Origin: Gammaproteobacteria bacterium
Lineage (GTDB): Bacteria; Pseudomonadota; Gammaproteobacteria; Ga0077536
Direction: 5' to 3'
DNA length: 35,631 nucleotides
Assembly: GCA_023257255.1 (NCBI GenBank)
Contig: JALRCR010000013.1
Span: forward strand, 1 to 35,631
Below the pieces are notes generated by a model that saw only the letters and a program-made list of their open reading frames with translations, was not told the origin of the DNA and did no database searches. Numbering within the stretch: position 1 is the stretch's first letter; every line of letters begins with the position of its first letter. Positions 1-6,683 of this stretch are shown one piece after another. The position numbers were made by a program, and so were the translations under genes.

Positions 1-110
1 TCCGATCCGGAGGAATGCGCGACGGCCAATCGACGCCGGCCGGCGTACAGTCGCGCTCCGGTCAAGCCGTGGTCTGTGCTTGCCTGTCTTTTTGAACGAG
101 GCCTAAGAAC

Positions 111-1343
111 TTGAGCAGTCTTTTTTCGGTCGCCCGTAGCGCTGGCAGCCAGTCCGCCTGGACGCCGGTCATTGTGCTGGGTGGCGACCCCGCGGCGGGC
201 AGCATTTGCGCGAACGCGCTGAATGCCGCGCTGCTCCAGACCGAATACCTGACGTCGCTGGAGGCCTACCTCGAACGCGCCACCCCGCAGGTGCTGATTC
301 TGGACATCGCCCCCGGCAGTCTCGACGTGTGCAGCGTGATCCAGTTTATCCGCCGTATCGAACCGGCGCCGGCGCTCATCCTGCTCAGCGCGCACGGCCC
401 GTCGATCTTGCGCAGCTTCGCCGCCAACGCGAAATCCATTGGACTGGAAATCCTCGGCACGCTCAACAAGCCGGTCGAGTTGGACACGCTGGTCGCACTC
501 GTACAGGGTCGGCTAAGGGCGTTCGACACGCTGGCGCCGGCGGCGGTCGTGGTCAAAATTCAGCCCACGCCGCTGCCGAGCAGCGAAGCGCTGGACCTGT
601 TTGACGCCGGCGCGCTGGAGGCTTACCTCCAGCCGAAGTTTCGCTTGTCTGACCTGAGTATTTCGGGGTTTGAAACCCTCGCGCGTATCAACCACCCCCA
701 ACTTGGCGTACTGGCGCCCGGGCGGTTTCTGGCGCCGCTGCTGGAAAACGGCGCTGGCCCCGCGCTGACGCTGCAAATGCTGATCGGCGCGGCGCGCAGT
801 CGCGCCAGACTGGCTCGCTATCAGGGCGACCGGGCATGGCAGTACGCCGTCAACGTCACCGCCGATCTGCCGGTGCAGGACAATCCCGACTGGCTGAAAC
901 AGCAGGTCGAATCGCTGGGCATGGACCCCGCCAACCTGATGATTGAAATTCCCGAGGCGACGCTGTCGGAAGACCTGCTCATCTGGCACCGCGTGCTGAC
1001 GCAGGCGCGGCTGATGGGGATAGGCGTATCGCTGGATGATTTTGGCTGTCAGGCGGCTAACCTTGAACGACTGCTGCTGTTGCCGCTGACGGAAGTCAAA
1101 GTTGATCGCATGTTTCTGGAACACGCGATGAACGATCGCGACGCACGCCGCTTGCTGGGCAGCATTAACCGCATGATCAAGGACCTGGGCATGCTCAGCG
1201 TGGTGGAAGGCGTTTCTTCGGCAGACATGCTGAGCCTCGCGATCGACGCGGGTTTCGACTACGCGCAGGGCTTTCATCTGGGCCTGCCGCTGACGCTGGC
1301 GGAAACCGAAGCCTTCGTGCTCGCGCGCAACGAAACCGTCTAG
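111..1343 (+). CDS. Receiver-like domain fused to EAL domain (c-di-GMP phosphodiesterase-type)
   Basis: 410 residues with a TTG start; no ATG or GTG lies in frame after the upstream stop at 93, and a GAGG sits 9 bases before TTG. Residues about 18-132 look like a CheY-type receiver: candidate phospho-acceptor Asp65 and conserved Lys120 are present, but the acidic pair near the N-terminus is reduced to one Asp (GGD). Residues about 165-405 are an EAL domain. The signature reads ETL (188-190), and the catalytic set seems intact: Glu188, Asn248, Glu279/Glu282, DDFG 309-312, Lys330, Glu366 and QG 386-387. From family knowledge it should hydrolyse cyclic-di-GMP, perhaps under phosphorylation control. 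Its place beside flagellar genes suggests a role in the motile/sessile switch; that link is inference. Confidence 0.85.
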   Translation: MSSLFSVARSAGSQSAWTPVIVLGGDPAAGSICANALNAALLQTEYLTSLEAYLERATPQVLILDIAPGSLDVCSVIQFIRRIEPAPALILLSAHGPSILRSFAANAKSIGLEILGTLNKPVELDTLVALVQGRLRAFDTLAPAAVVVKIQPTPLPSSEALDLFDAGALEAYLQPKFRLSDLSISGFETLARINHPQLGVLAPGRFLAPLLENGAGPALTLQMLIGAARSRARLARYQGDRAWQYAVNVTADLPVQDNPDWLKQQVESLGMDPANLMIEIPEATLSEDLLIWHRVLTQARLMGIGVSLDDFGCQAANLERLLLLPLTEVKVDRMFLEHAMNDRDARRLLGSINRMIKDLGMLSVVEGVSSADMLSLAIDAGFDYAQGFHLGLPLTLAETEAFVLARNETV

Positions 1344-1455
1344 GAAAAGCATCCATTTCGGGTAGAGAGCCGGTTGCACCGGCCGACGGCGCAACGCTAA
1401 ATGCGAGCGTCCTTAAAGAGCCACGTGGCGCCGTCCATCCCGAGAGATGCCAACT

Positions 1456-2076
1456 ATGCCCGGATTAGAAACGCTGCAGCGCGCAGGCGACTGCACTGTT
1501 CAGGAATCGCGCAGCGTACCGACGAGTCGTCGTGGCCTGTGGCGCGTGCATGTGCCCCAGACCGACACCGCCGGTACGCAGGCCAGCTATGCCCTGCAGG
1601 CGCTGGAATACGCCATGCAGTGGCTGGACGCGAACCCGGACCCCACCAAGCGCATGCGCGTGCCGGTGAGCACCCGCTGCTGGTATGAACCTGCGTTCGT
1701 TCCGCGTCTGGCCGAGCTGGTCGATGCCCATCACAGCGTTTTGCCGCGCCTGCTGATCGAAATCGAGCACGAGTGCCTGCTGAAGTCCGCCACCGTGGTC
1801 CGCAACGCGCTGGCCGACGCGGGCGCCCCCGATCTGCGGCTCGCGGTGCGACTGGGCGCCCAGCCCACCCCGCTGCGCAGCGAACTGCGCGCCGCCCGCG
1901 TGGGCTTCCTGATCGTGACGGCCGAAACGCTGCGCGCGACGCAGGAGCAGCCGACTGAATTGCTGTTTCTGAAGAAGCTTGCGACTGCCGCCGGTGCCAA
2001 GCTGGAGTTGGAAGGCGTGCAACTGGGCGCAGCGCGCCTCGGCACGCGACCGGCGCTTGGCGAGCGGCTGCACTGA
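1456..2076 (+). CDS. Degenerate EAL-like protein lacking the EAL signature
   Basis: 206 residues from ATG 1456, chosen because GAGAG (1442-1446) lies 9 bases upstream; an in-frame ATG at 1447 lies too close to it. Its order of elements follows the second half of an EAL domain. A helix precedes a strand reading VPVSTR (where EAL proteins have VNxS), then comes LIEIEHE (like LEITE), a strand LRLAVRLG (in place of DDFG), and LELEGV (like IAEGVE). The N-terminal EAL motif, the DDFG aspartates and the lysine are all missing, so I infer no phosphodiesterase activity. It may be a binding or scaffold remnant. It follows the active-looking EAL gene by 112 bases on the same strand. The assignment rests on motif order only. 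Confidence 0.55.
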   Translation: MPGLETLQRAGDCTVQESRSVPTSRRGLWRVHVPQTDTAGTQASYALQALEYAMQWLDANPDPTKRMRVPVSTRCWYEPAFVPRLAELVDAHHSVLPRLLIEIEHECLLKSATVVRNALADAGAPDLRLAVRLGAQPTPLRSELRAARVGFLIVTAETLRATQEQPTELLFLKKLATAAGAKLELEGVQLGAARLGTRPALGERLH

Positions 2077-2161
2077 CTGATGCAGCCTGGCGGGCGTTGT
2101 CTGCACACACGCCACCGGGCTGAACACCGCAAGCGGCGCGCGATCTGAGCCACCGCCAGCC

Positions 2162-2752
2162 ATGAGCTCGCCCGATCCGCTGCAGCTGAGAATTGAAGAA
2201 CTCAAACGCGAGTTCTTGAAGACCCGCACCGACCGCCAGCGCTTCGACAGCCTGAAGCAGCGGCTGGCGCTGCTGAAGGAGTGGCTCTCGCTGAGCCAGC
2301 GTCGACTCGAAGCAATCCGCGACGGGCGCGAGCCGGCGCTAAATCCTCTGCTTGATCCCATGCCTGCTGACGCTGCCGAGGACGGCCTGCAGCCAGCGCC
2401 TGGCGATTCCCCTGTGCAAGCGGTGGAGGAAGCAAGCAGCCTGTGGGTCCGCTTGCTGACCAGCGTTGAGGTAGACGGGATTCTGTTTCCTGCCGGCGTG
2501 ATCGTGCAGGTGCCCGCCTCACGCGCCGATGAACTGCTGGCCACGGAGGCCGCTGCGCTGGTCACGCCGGCGAGCTTTTCTGCGGAAGTCGCCGGCACCG
2601 CCGCGAGGACGGCGGCGGACGACGTCGATAGCGCTGCGTTCCCCGCAAGCCCGGCAGAGACCGAGGCCAGCGAGGCCCCGGTTCATGAACCTGAGGGCTT
2701 AGGGCATATCGCTGAGGCTGGTCTTGATCATCTCATCGTAGGTGCTGAGTGA
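2162..2752 (+). CDS. Unknown protein, N-terminal coiled coil
   Basis: 196 residues. The first 55 or so are rich in Leu, Lys, Arg and Glu with heptad-like spacing, which predicts a coiled coil. A small beta-like module follows near residues 98-138 (VEVDGILFPAG...VIVQVPASRADELL). It recalls short domains in which a strand, DG, a second strand and then a helix ending in a leucine pair recur, but I cannot name a family. The rest is Ala/Glu/Ser-rich and probably disordered. The last 54 bases overlap the 3' end of the convergent FlgF/FlgG-like gene. There is no strong ribosome site before ATG 2162. No function is proposed. Confidence 0.55.
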   Translation: MSSPDPLQLRIEELKREFLKTRTDRQRFDSLKQRLALLKEWLSLSQRRLEAIRDGREPALNPLLDPMPADAAEDGLQPAPGDSPVQAVEEASSLWVRLLTSVEVDGILFPAGVIVQVPASRADELLATEAAALVTPASFSAEVAGTAARTAADDVDSAAFPASPAETEASEAPVHEPEGLGHIAEAGLDHLIVGAE

Positions 2753-3469
2753 TTTGGCCTGCGCGGAAAACGCGTTTTGGACCGCGATCAGGGAGGTCAA
2801 CTGATCCATCAGATTGACGTTGGCCTGTTCGAGTTGCCGCTGCTGCAGGCTGGTTTGCGCGCCGTCGGCGACCCCGAAAATGGCCGGACCGCTGGCGGCT
2901 GATTCGCCGTACTGGGATTCCGACAACGCCTGCAGGCCACCTTCGACCGGGAATTTGGCAATCGCCACGGTGCCGACCAGCGTGGCGCCCTTGGCATCAC
3001 TCAAAATCATTTGTCCCCTGGCATCAACGGCCAGTGAGGCATCGGCCGCGAGAGGCGCTGGCAGTCTGAGCGGCGTGGGGGCCGACCCGCCCGCTGCCTC
3101 GGCGCGGCTCCCCGGATAACCGAGCAGGGCATAACCGCCATCGCTCACGATGTGGCCGTCGGCGCTCAGGGAAAAATTGCCCGCTCTGGTGTAGCGCTGA
3201 TCCTCATCGGCGGCGGTCACGAAAAAGCCCGGGCCATTCAGCGCAAAGTCGAGCGCGTTGCTCGTGCCCTGCAGCGGCCCTTGCGTGGGATCTCTGGTGA
3301 CCATCGCCGGCTCGGCGCCGCCACCGCCGCTCGGCGTTTGCCAGGCATCAAGCGTGAATGCGCGCTCGCCCTTGAACGCCGTTGAGCGGACGTTACTGAT
3401 GTTGTCCTGCAGGGTTCTGAGGATATGATTTGAGCCGTTTAGGCCACTGACCGCAATTCGGTTAATCAT
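2699..3469 (-). CDS. FlgF/FlgG-family flagellar rod/hook protein, stand-alone
   Basis: 256 residues from ATG 3469; a longer frame to 3523 would cross the promoter. The N-terminus carries the rod-protein signature (LQDNISNVRSTAFKGER). The centre has DFALNGPGFFV and RYTRAGNFSLSADG, typical of the FlgE/F/G fold. The C-terminus has NVNLMDQLTSLIAVQNAF, the second conserved axial helix. It should therefore be exported by the flagellar type III apparatus and polymerise in the rod or hook. Length fits FlgF or FlgG, but the termini are divergent and it stands apart from any flg operon, so it may be a paralogue and not the canonical subunit. A sigma-54-like promoter lies at 3503-3518. Its end overlaps the convergent upstream gene. 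Confidence 0.8.
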   Translation of the reverse strand: MINRIAVSGLNGSNHILRTLQDNISNVRSTAFKGERAFTLDAWQTPSGGGGAEPAMVTRDPTQGPLQGTSNALDFALNGPGFFVTAADEDQRYTRAGNFSLSADGHIVSDGGYALLGYPGSRAEAAGGSAPTPLRLPAPLAADASLAVDARGQMILSDAKGATLVGTVAIAKFPVEGGLQALSESQYGESAASGPAIFGVADGAQTSLQQRQLEQANVNLMDQLTSLIAVQNAFSAQAKSLSTYDEMIKTSLSDMP

Positions 3470-3493
3470 CGCATCGATCTTCAATAGGAGACC

Positions 3494-3979
3494 GTGCAAC
3501 ACAGCACTATTCGTGCCACGCAAGCTGCAATCACCGCCATGGTACTAAGCACCAAACAACTCTCTCGCCTCGGCGCCAAAGCCCGTCGGGTGCCACCTGA
3601 CGAGGCGGCGATCCAGGCCGGGCGCCGGGCAATCGTGGCCTTGATCGATGAGTTCTGGATTTACTACCGCAACCCGTCCGAGTACGCCGCCGTCGAAGAT
3701 CCCGCAGCGGCGGTGCCGCGCTATGTCAGCGGAATTTGGACCCGCAGCGAGCCGCTGATCGCTCACGGACTGGAAGGCGTTTCGGTGCGCATTCCTTACG
3801 GCGGGCGTTACCTGCCGCTGACGGCCGATGGCCGGGAAGAGATCCTGCTCGCAGCGCCCACCGGGTCGGAACTCGAGGAACTGCTGGCCTCGATCAAACA
3901 CGCGGTCTCCATCGGTCGCGCCGACAAGTTTCTGCTCGCGCTGGGGCAGCACGCGCCGCTACCGCTGTCCGCGCCCTGA
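3494..3979 (+). CDS. Unknown 161-residue protein between the axial-protein gene and fliA
   Basis: No family recognised. The GTG start at 3494 has AGGAG (3486-3490) only 3 bases upstream; ATG 3539 would shorten the protein by 15 residues but has no visible ribosome site. The sequence looks soluble, with a helical N-terminal half (about 25-60, containing FWIYY) and a beta-rich centre ending in RIPYGGRYLPL. No signal peptide or membrane segment is evident. It is divergent from the FlgF/FlgG-like gene and ends 13 bases before the convergent end of fliA. The divergent sigma-54 element (3503-3518) overlaps its 5' end, so transcription of the two genes may interfere. Confidence 0.65.
   Translation: MQHSTIRATQAAITAMVLSTKQLSRLGAKARRVPPDEAAIQAGRRAIVALIDEFWIYYRNPSEYAAVEDPAAAVPRYVSGIWTRSEPLIAHGLEGVSVRIPYGGRYLPLTADGREEILLAAPTGSELEELLASIKHAVSIGRADKFLLALGQHAPLPLSAP
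3503..3518 (-). promoter_or_regulatory. Sigma-54 promoter for the FlgF/FlgG-like gene
   Basis: On the minus strand it reads TGGCACG-AATA-GTGCT. The -24 block is a full match to TGGCACG, GG and GC are 10 bases apart, and the -12 block has one mismatch (GTGC for TTGC). The predicted start near 3492 leaves about 23 bases to ATG 3469. It lies just inside the annotated start of the divergent plus-strand gene. Confidence 0.7.
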
Positions 3980-3992
3980 TCCGCCGCCGCGC

Positions 3993-4709
3993 TCAGTCGA
4001 GCGCGAAGTCGCCGCGCAGCTTGTTATAGATCTGCTGGGCGGCTTCGGTCTTCAACTGGCTGACGCGCCCCACGCTCACGTCCATCACCTCTGCAATTTC
4101 GCGCAGGTTCAATTCCTCCACGTAGTACAACTGCATCACGAGCTTCAGGCGGTCGCTGAGTCCGGCCAGCGCGACCTCCAGCTTCTGGGCCAGCTGTTCG
4201 CGCTCGATTTCCTCGTCCGGTCCCGGACCCGAGTGCGCGATCCACATCCCGTAGGCTTCATTCAGTTCATCCAGCGACTCGACTTTTCGCCCGGCGTTTT
4301 CTTCTTCCCAGGACCGCAGTTCCTGTTCGTGGATATTGAGATGCGCGGCGAGTTCCGCGGCGCTTGGTTCGCGCTGCCCCGACTCGGCCAGCGTCTTGCG
4401 CGCTTCCCGCAGCTGCTTCTTGCGCTGAACCACCACGCGCGAGAGTTGCGCATGTCGCCGGACGAAATCGATCACCGCGCCGCGGATGCGTTGCGAGGCG
4501 TAAATGGAGAACTCTTCGTCTGGCACGTGCTGGCTACGGTTCGCCGCTTCGACCAGACCGACCATGCCGGCCTGGACCAGATCGTCGATTTCCAGCGCGC
4601 GCCCCACGCGGCCGTGCACGTGCCAGGCGATCTTCTTGACCATGGGCATCACGGTCTTGATGCGTGCCTGCAGGGCGGTCGCGTCCAGCGTCGCGCCGGG
4701 GTACTTCAC
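3993..4709 (-). CDS. fliA: Flagellar sigma factor FliA (sigma-28)
   Basis: 238 residues, the usual FliA length. Region 2 is clear (LEIDDLVQAGMVGLVEA, then FSIYASQRIRGAVIDFVRR), region 3 follows (PSAAELAAHLNI), and region 4 ends with the helix-turn-helix LNLREIAEVMDVSVGRVSQL. FliA directs RNA polymerase to late flagellar genes and is held by FlgM, encoded at 11705. The GTG start overlaps the flhG stop (GTGA), giving translational coupling, and it closes the flhA-flhF-flhG-fliA operon. Candidate target promoters in this window are listed separately. Confidence 0.97.
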   Translation of the reverse strand: MKYPGATLDATALQARIKTVMPMVKKIAWHVHGRVGRALEIDDLVQAGMVGLVEAANRSQHVPDEEFSIYASQRIRGAVIDFVRRHAQLSRVVVQRKKQLREARKTLAESGQREPSAAELAAHLNIHEQELRSWEEENAGRKVESLDELNEAYGMWIAHSGPGPDEEIEREQLAQKLEVALAGLSDRLKLVMQLYYVEELNLREIAEVMDVSVGRVSQLKTEAAQQIYNKLRGDFALD

Positions 4710-5554
4710 GCCAGTCCTCCCGCGGCCAGTTCGGCGGCCAATTCGCCGCGGTCGGGCAAATCTGCGGGATTTCGCGGCCGTTGGGCGTAGCGCACCAGTC
4801 GACCCGCCACCGCCGCAAGGTCTCGCGCCGCCGAGGACGCCGGCGCATGCCGGACCACCGGCACGCAGCGCCGGATTGCCTCGTTGACCGCCGTGTCGCG
4901 TCGAACCGCGCCGAGGTAACGGAGCTCGGCCTGCAAGAAGCGCGAGACCACCGACTGGAAGCGGGCGAACAGCTGCTTGCCTTCCGCCTCGGAGGCAACG
5001 CCGTTCACGACGAGATCAAAGCACTGCCGCTTGTAGGTCAAGTTAAGTTCTTTAACGGTTGAATAGGCGTCGAGAAACGACGTGGGCTCACCGGTCAACA
5101 CCACCAGCGCCACCTCCGCCGAATGAGCGTAATGCAAGGCGGTGTCGTCGGCGCCGGCCGGGCAATCGATCACCACCAGCTCGTAGTCACCCATCAAGTC
5201 ACCCAGCTGATCGGCCGCGCGCCGCCGATGCTGCTCATCGGCGGTGAGGAGTTCGTGGGCCCCGTTCGAGCCCGCGACCATGTCGATTTTCCAGGGCGTG
5301 TGCTCCACGAGGTCGGCCATGGCCACCTCGCCGGTGGTCAGTTCGGCCAGCGTGCGCGAAGGTTTTACCCCCATCAGGATGTGTGCGTTGGCCAGACCGC
5401 TATCGCCGTCGAACAACAGGACCTTGCGACCAAACCCCCACGCGGCCTCGATCGCGAGGTTCACCGAGAGCGTGGTCTTGCCCACGCCGCCCTTGCCGCT
5501 TACCACGGCCACCGTCAAGGTATTAAAAGACATCTCGCCGCCGCCTGTAGTCAT
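4706..5554 (-). CDS. flhG: MinD-like ATPase FlhG/FleN
   Basis: 282 residues from ATG 5554, chosen because it overlaps the flhF stop as ATGA; a start at MSF (5533) is possible. The deviant Walker A GKGGVGKTT is intact, followed by LLFDGDSGLAN (family: DADLGLAN) and VIDCPAGADD (family: DTAAG). The family limits polar flagellar number with FlhF, and in Pseudomonas restrains the activator FleQ. The DQAxxLR motif that stimulates FlhF in some FlhG proteins is not seen in the short N-terminus. The C-terminal 40 residues are Ala/Arg-rich and variable. Confidence 0.93.
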   Translation of the reverse strand: MTTGGGEMSFNTLTVAVVSGKGGVGKTTLSVNLAIEAAWGFGRKVLLFDGDSGLANAHILMGVKPSRTLAELTTGEVAMADLVEHTPWKIDMVAGSNGAHELLTADEQHRRRAADQLGDLMGDYELVVIDCPAGADDTALHYAHSAEVALVVLTGEPTSFLDAYSTVKELNLTYKRQCFDLVVNGVASEAEGKQLFARFQSVVSRFLQAELRYLGAVRRDTAVNEAIRRCVPVVRHAPASSAARDLAAVAGRLVRYAQRPRNPADLPDRGELAAELAAGGLA

Positions 5555-6663
5555 GCCGCGCACGCCGTCCATGGCGTTTGTTCGAACCAGTCCTTGAGGT
5601 TCGACGCCGAAAACTCGCTCATCCGCACCAGACTTCGCGCGCCTTCTGCGCACGCTGCAATCTTTGCTTGCTGGGCAAGAATACCGGCGAGCAAGGTGCC
5701 TGTGGGCTTAACCTCGTCCATCTTGGTGAGGATCACTTCCTTCGAGAATTCGGCGGCGCCGGCCAGGATGAGCCGGCACGCCTGCTCGCTCATGGCAGCC
5801 TCGATCGCGACCAGCGGCAGAACCTGATAGCGCCCACTCAGCGTGGCGACCAGCCGGCGCGAAGCCGCCAGACTTGCCTGCAAATCGGAGGGCATATCGA
5901 GGCACACGGTGAAGCCGCGCCCCACGAGATTGTCGAAGCCCGCATAGTCCGTCGACAGCGATAACACCGGGATCTCCAGCAGTCGCCCGATCTGGCGCAT
6001 GTATTCCAGCGCCCCGGCTTTCTGCTGATCGGTGGCGGCCAGCACCAGCTTGCGCTCGGGACTCGCGCGCTTGAGTTGCGCCGCCAGGCGCGCCACCGTC
6101 GACGACTTTCCCGACCCCGACGCGCCGTGCACAAAAATGACGTCGGCCGCCGCGAGGCGCTGGCCCAGATCGGGCGCACAGAGGCGCTGGTACAGCTGCG
6201 CCAGCGGATCGCCCGGCCCCAGATCGTGCAGCAGGGCCGCATTGAGGCCCCAGTCCAGCAAGGGCTTTAACTGCAGATTGACCGGTGCTGAGGCCGTCGA
6301 CCGGCGGGGTTCCATCAGCAGGGCCGTGATGTCGTCCAGCCGCTTGATGATGCCCTCGATCCGGTCCTCCCTGGCCGCCGCGGGCCGGCTTGGCATGGGC
6401 GTCGCCACGTTGGCCGCGGGCATCGCTGGCGGGGACGGCGGACTGCCACCAAGCAGGGCGTTCGTGCTCCGCACTTCGTTGAGCACGCGATTGAAGTTCT
6501 CCCGTTGGGTGGCCGCCGTCGGCAGGTCGTTAATCCCGGCCACCACTTCCACCCCGTCCTTCACGCGACGCGTTTCAAGAATCAGCGCGGTGGGACCTAA
6601 TTCCCTCGCGATGATCTCCAGCGCTTCCTTGCTGTCTTCTGCAAATACCACGGTCTTGCGCAT
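5551..6663 (-). CDS. flhF: SRP-type GTPase FlhF, divergent GTPase motifs
   Basis: 370 residues, shorter than most FlhF proteins. The N-terminal region (1-40) has the FlhF pattern RKTVVFAEDSKEALEIIARELG, and a Pro/Ala linker follows. The NG region starts near 130. G1 reads GASGSGKSS (180-188), where the family has GPTGVGKTT. The DTYR region reads ATDQQKAGALEYM. The DTAG switch motif is replaced by DMPSD (256-260). G4 is TKMDE (313-317). FlhF marks the pole for flagellar assembly. The altered switch motif questions normal GTP hydrolysis. GGAG sits 8 bases before ATG. The stop overlaps flhG. Confidence 0.92.
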   Translation of the reverse strand: MRKTVVFAEDSKEALEIIARELGPTALILETRRVKDGVEVVAGINDLPTAATQRENFNRVLNEVRSTNALLGGSPPSPPAMPAANVATPMPSRPAAAREDRIEGIIKRLDDITALLMEPRRSTASAPVNLQLKPLLDWGLNAALLHDLGPGDPLAQLYQRLCAPDLGQRLAAADVIFVHGASGSGKSSTVARLAAQLKRASPERKLVLAATDQQKAGALEYMRQIGRLLEIPVLSLSTDYAGFDNLVGRGFTVCLDMPSDLQASLAASRRLVATLSGRYQVLPLVAIEAAMSEQACRLILAGAAEFSKEVILTKMDEVKPTGTLLAGILAQQAKIAACAEGARSLVRMSEFSASNLKDWFEQTPWTACAA

Positions 6664-6683
6664 GTCGATTACTCCTTAAATGC

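Noticed and set aside
70..84. TGG-N-TTGC sigma-54-like element before the receiver-EAL gene
   Set aside because: GG and GC are 9 bases apart, not the strictly required 10.
1..110. Open frames at the left edge, one ending TGA across the TTG start of the first gene (112-114)
   Set aside because: All three plus-strand frames are open for most of this short stretch and none shows a recognisable sequence, so no partial gene can be supported.
1414..1440. TAAA-N15-GTCCATCC before the degenerate EAL gene
   Set aside because: Only GTC of the proposed -10 box matches, and the leader would be about 9 bases.
513..2598. Long minus-strand frames opposite the EAL genes (for example 513-1394 and 1465-2598)
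   Set aside because: They are shadows of high-GC coding DNA on the other strand, with Arg/Gln/His-rich nonsense composition and no motifs.
3580..3595. Second TGGCACC-type element on the minus strand upstream of the FlgF/G-like gene
   Set aside because: Spacing is right but the -12 block is GGGCT; a better element lies closer, at 3503-3518.
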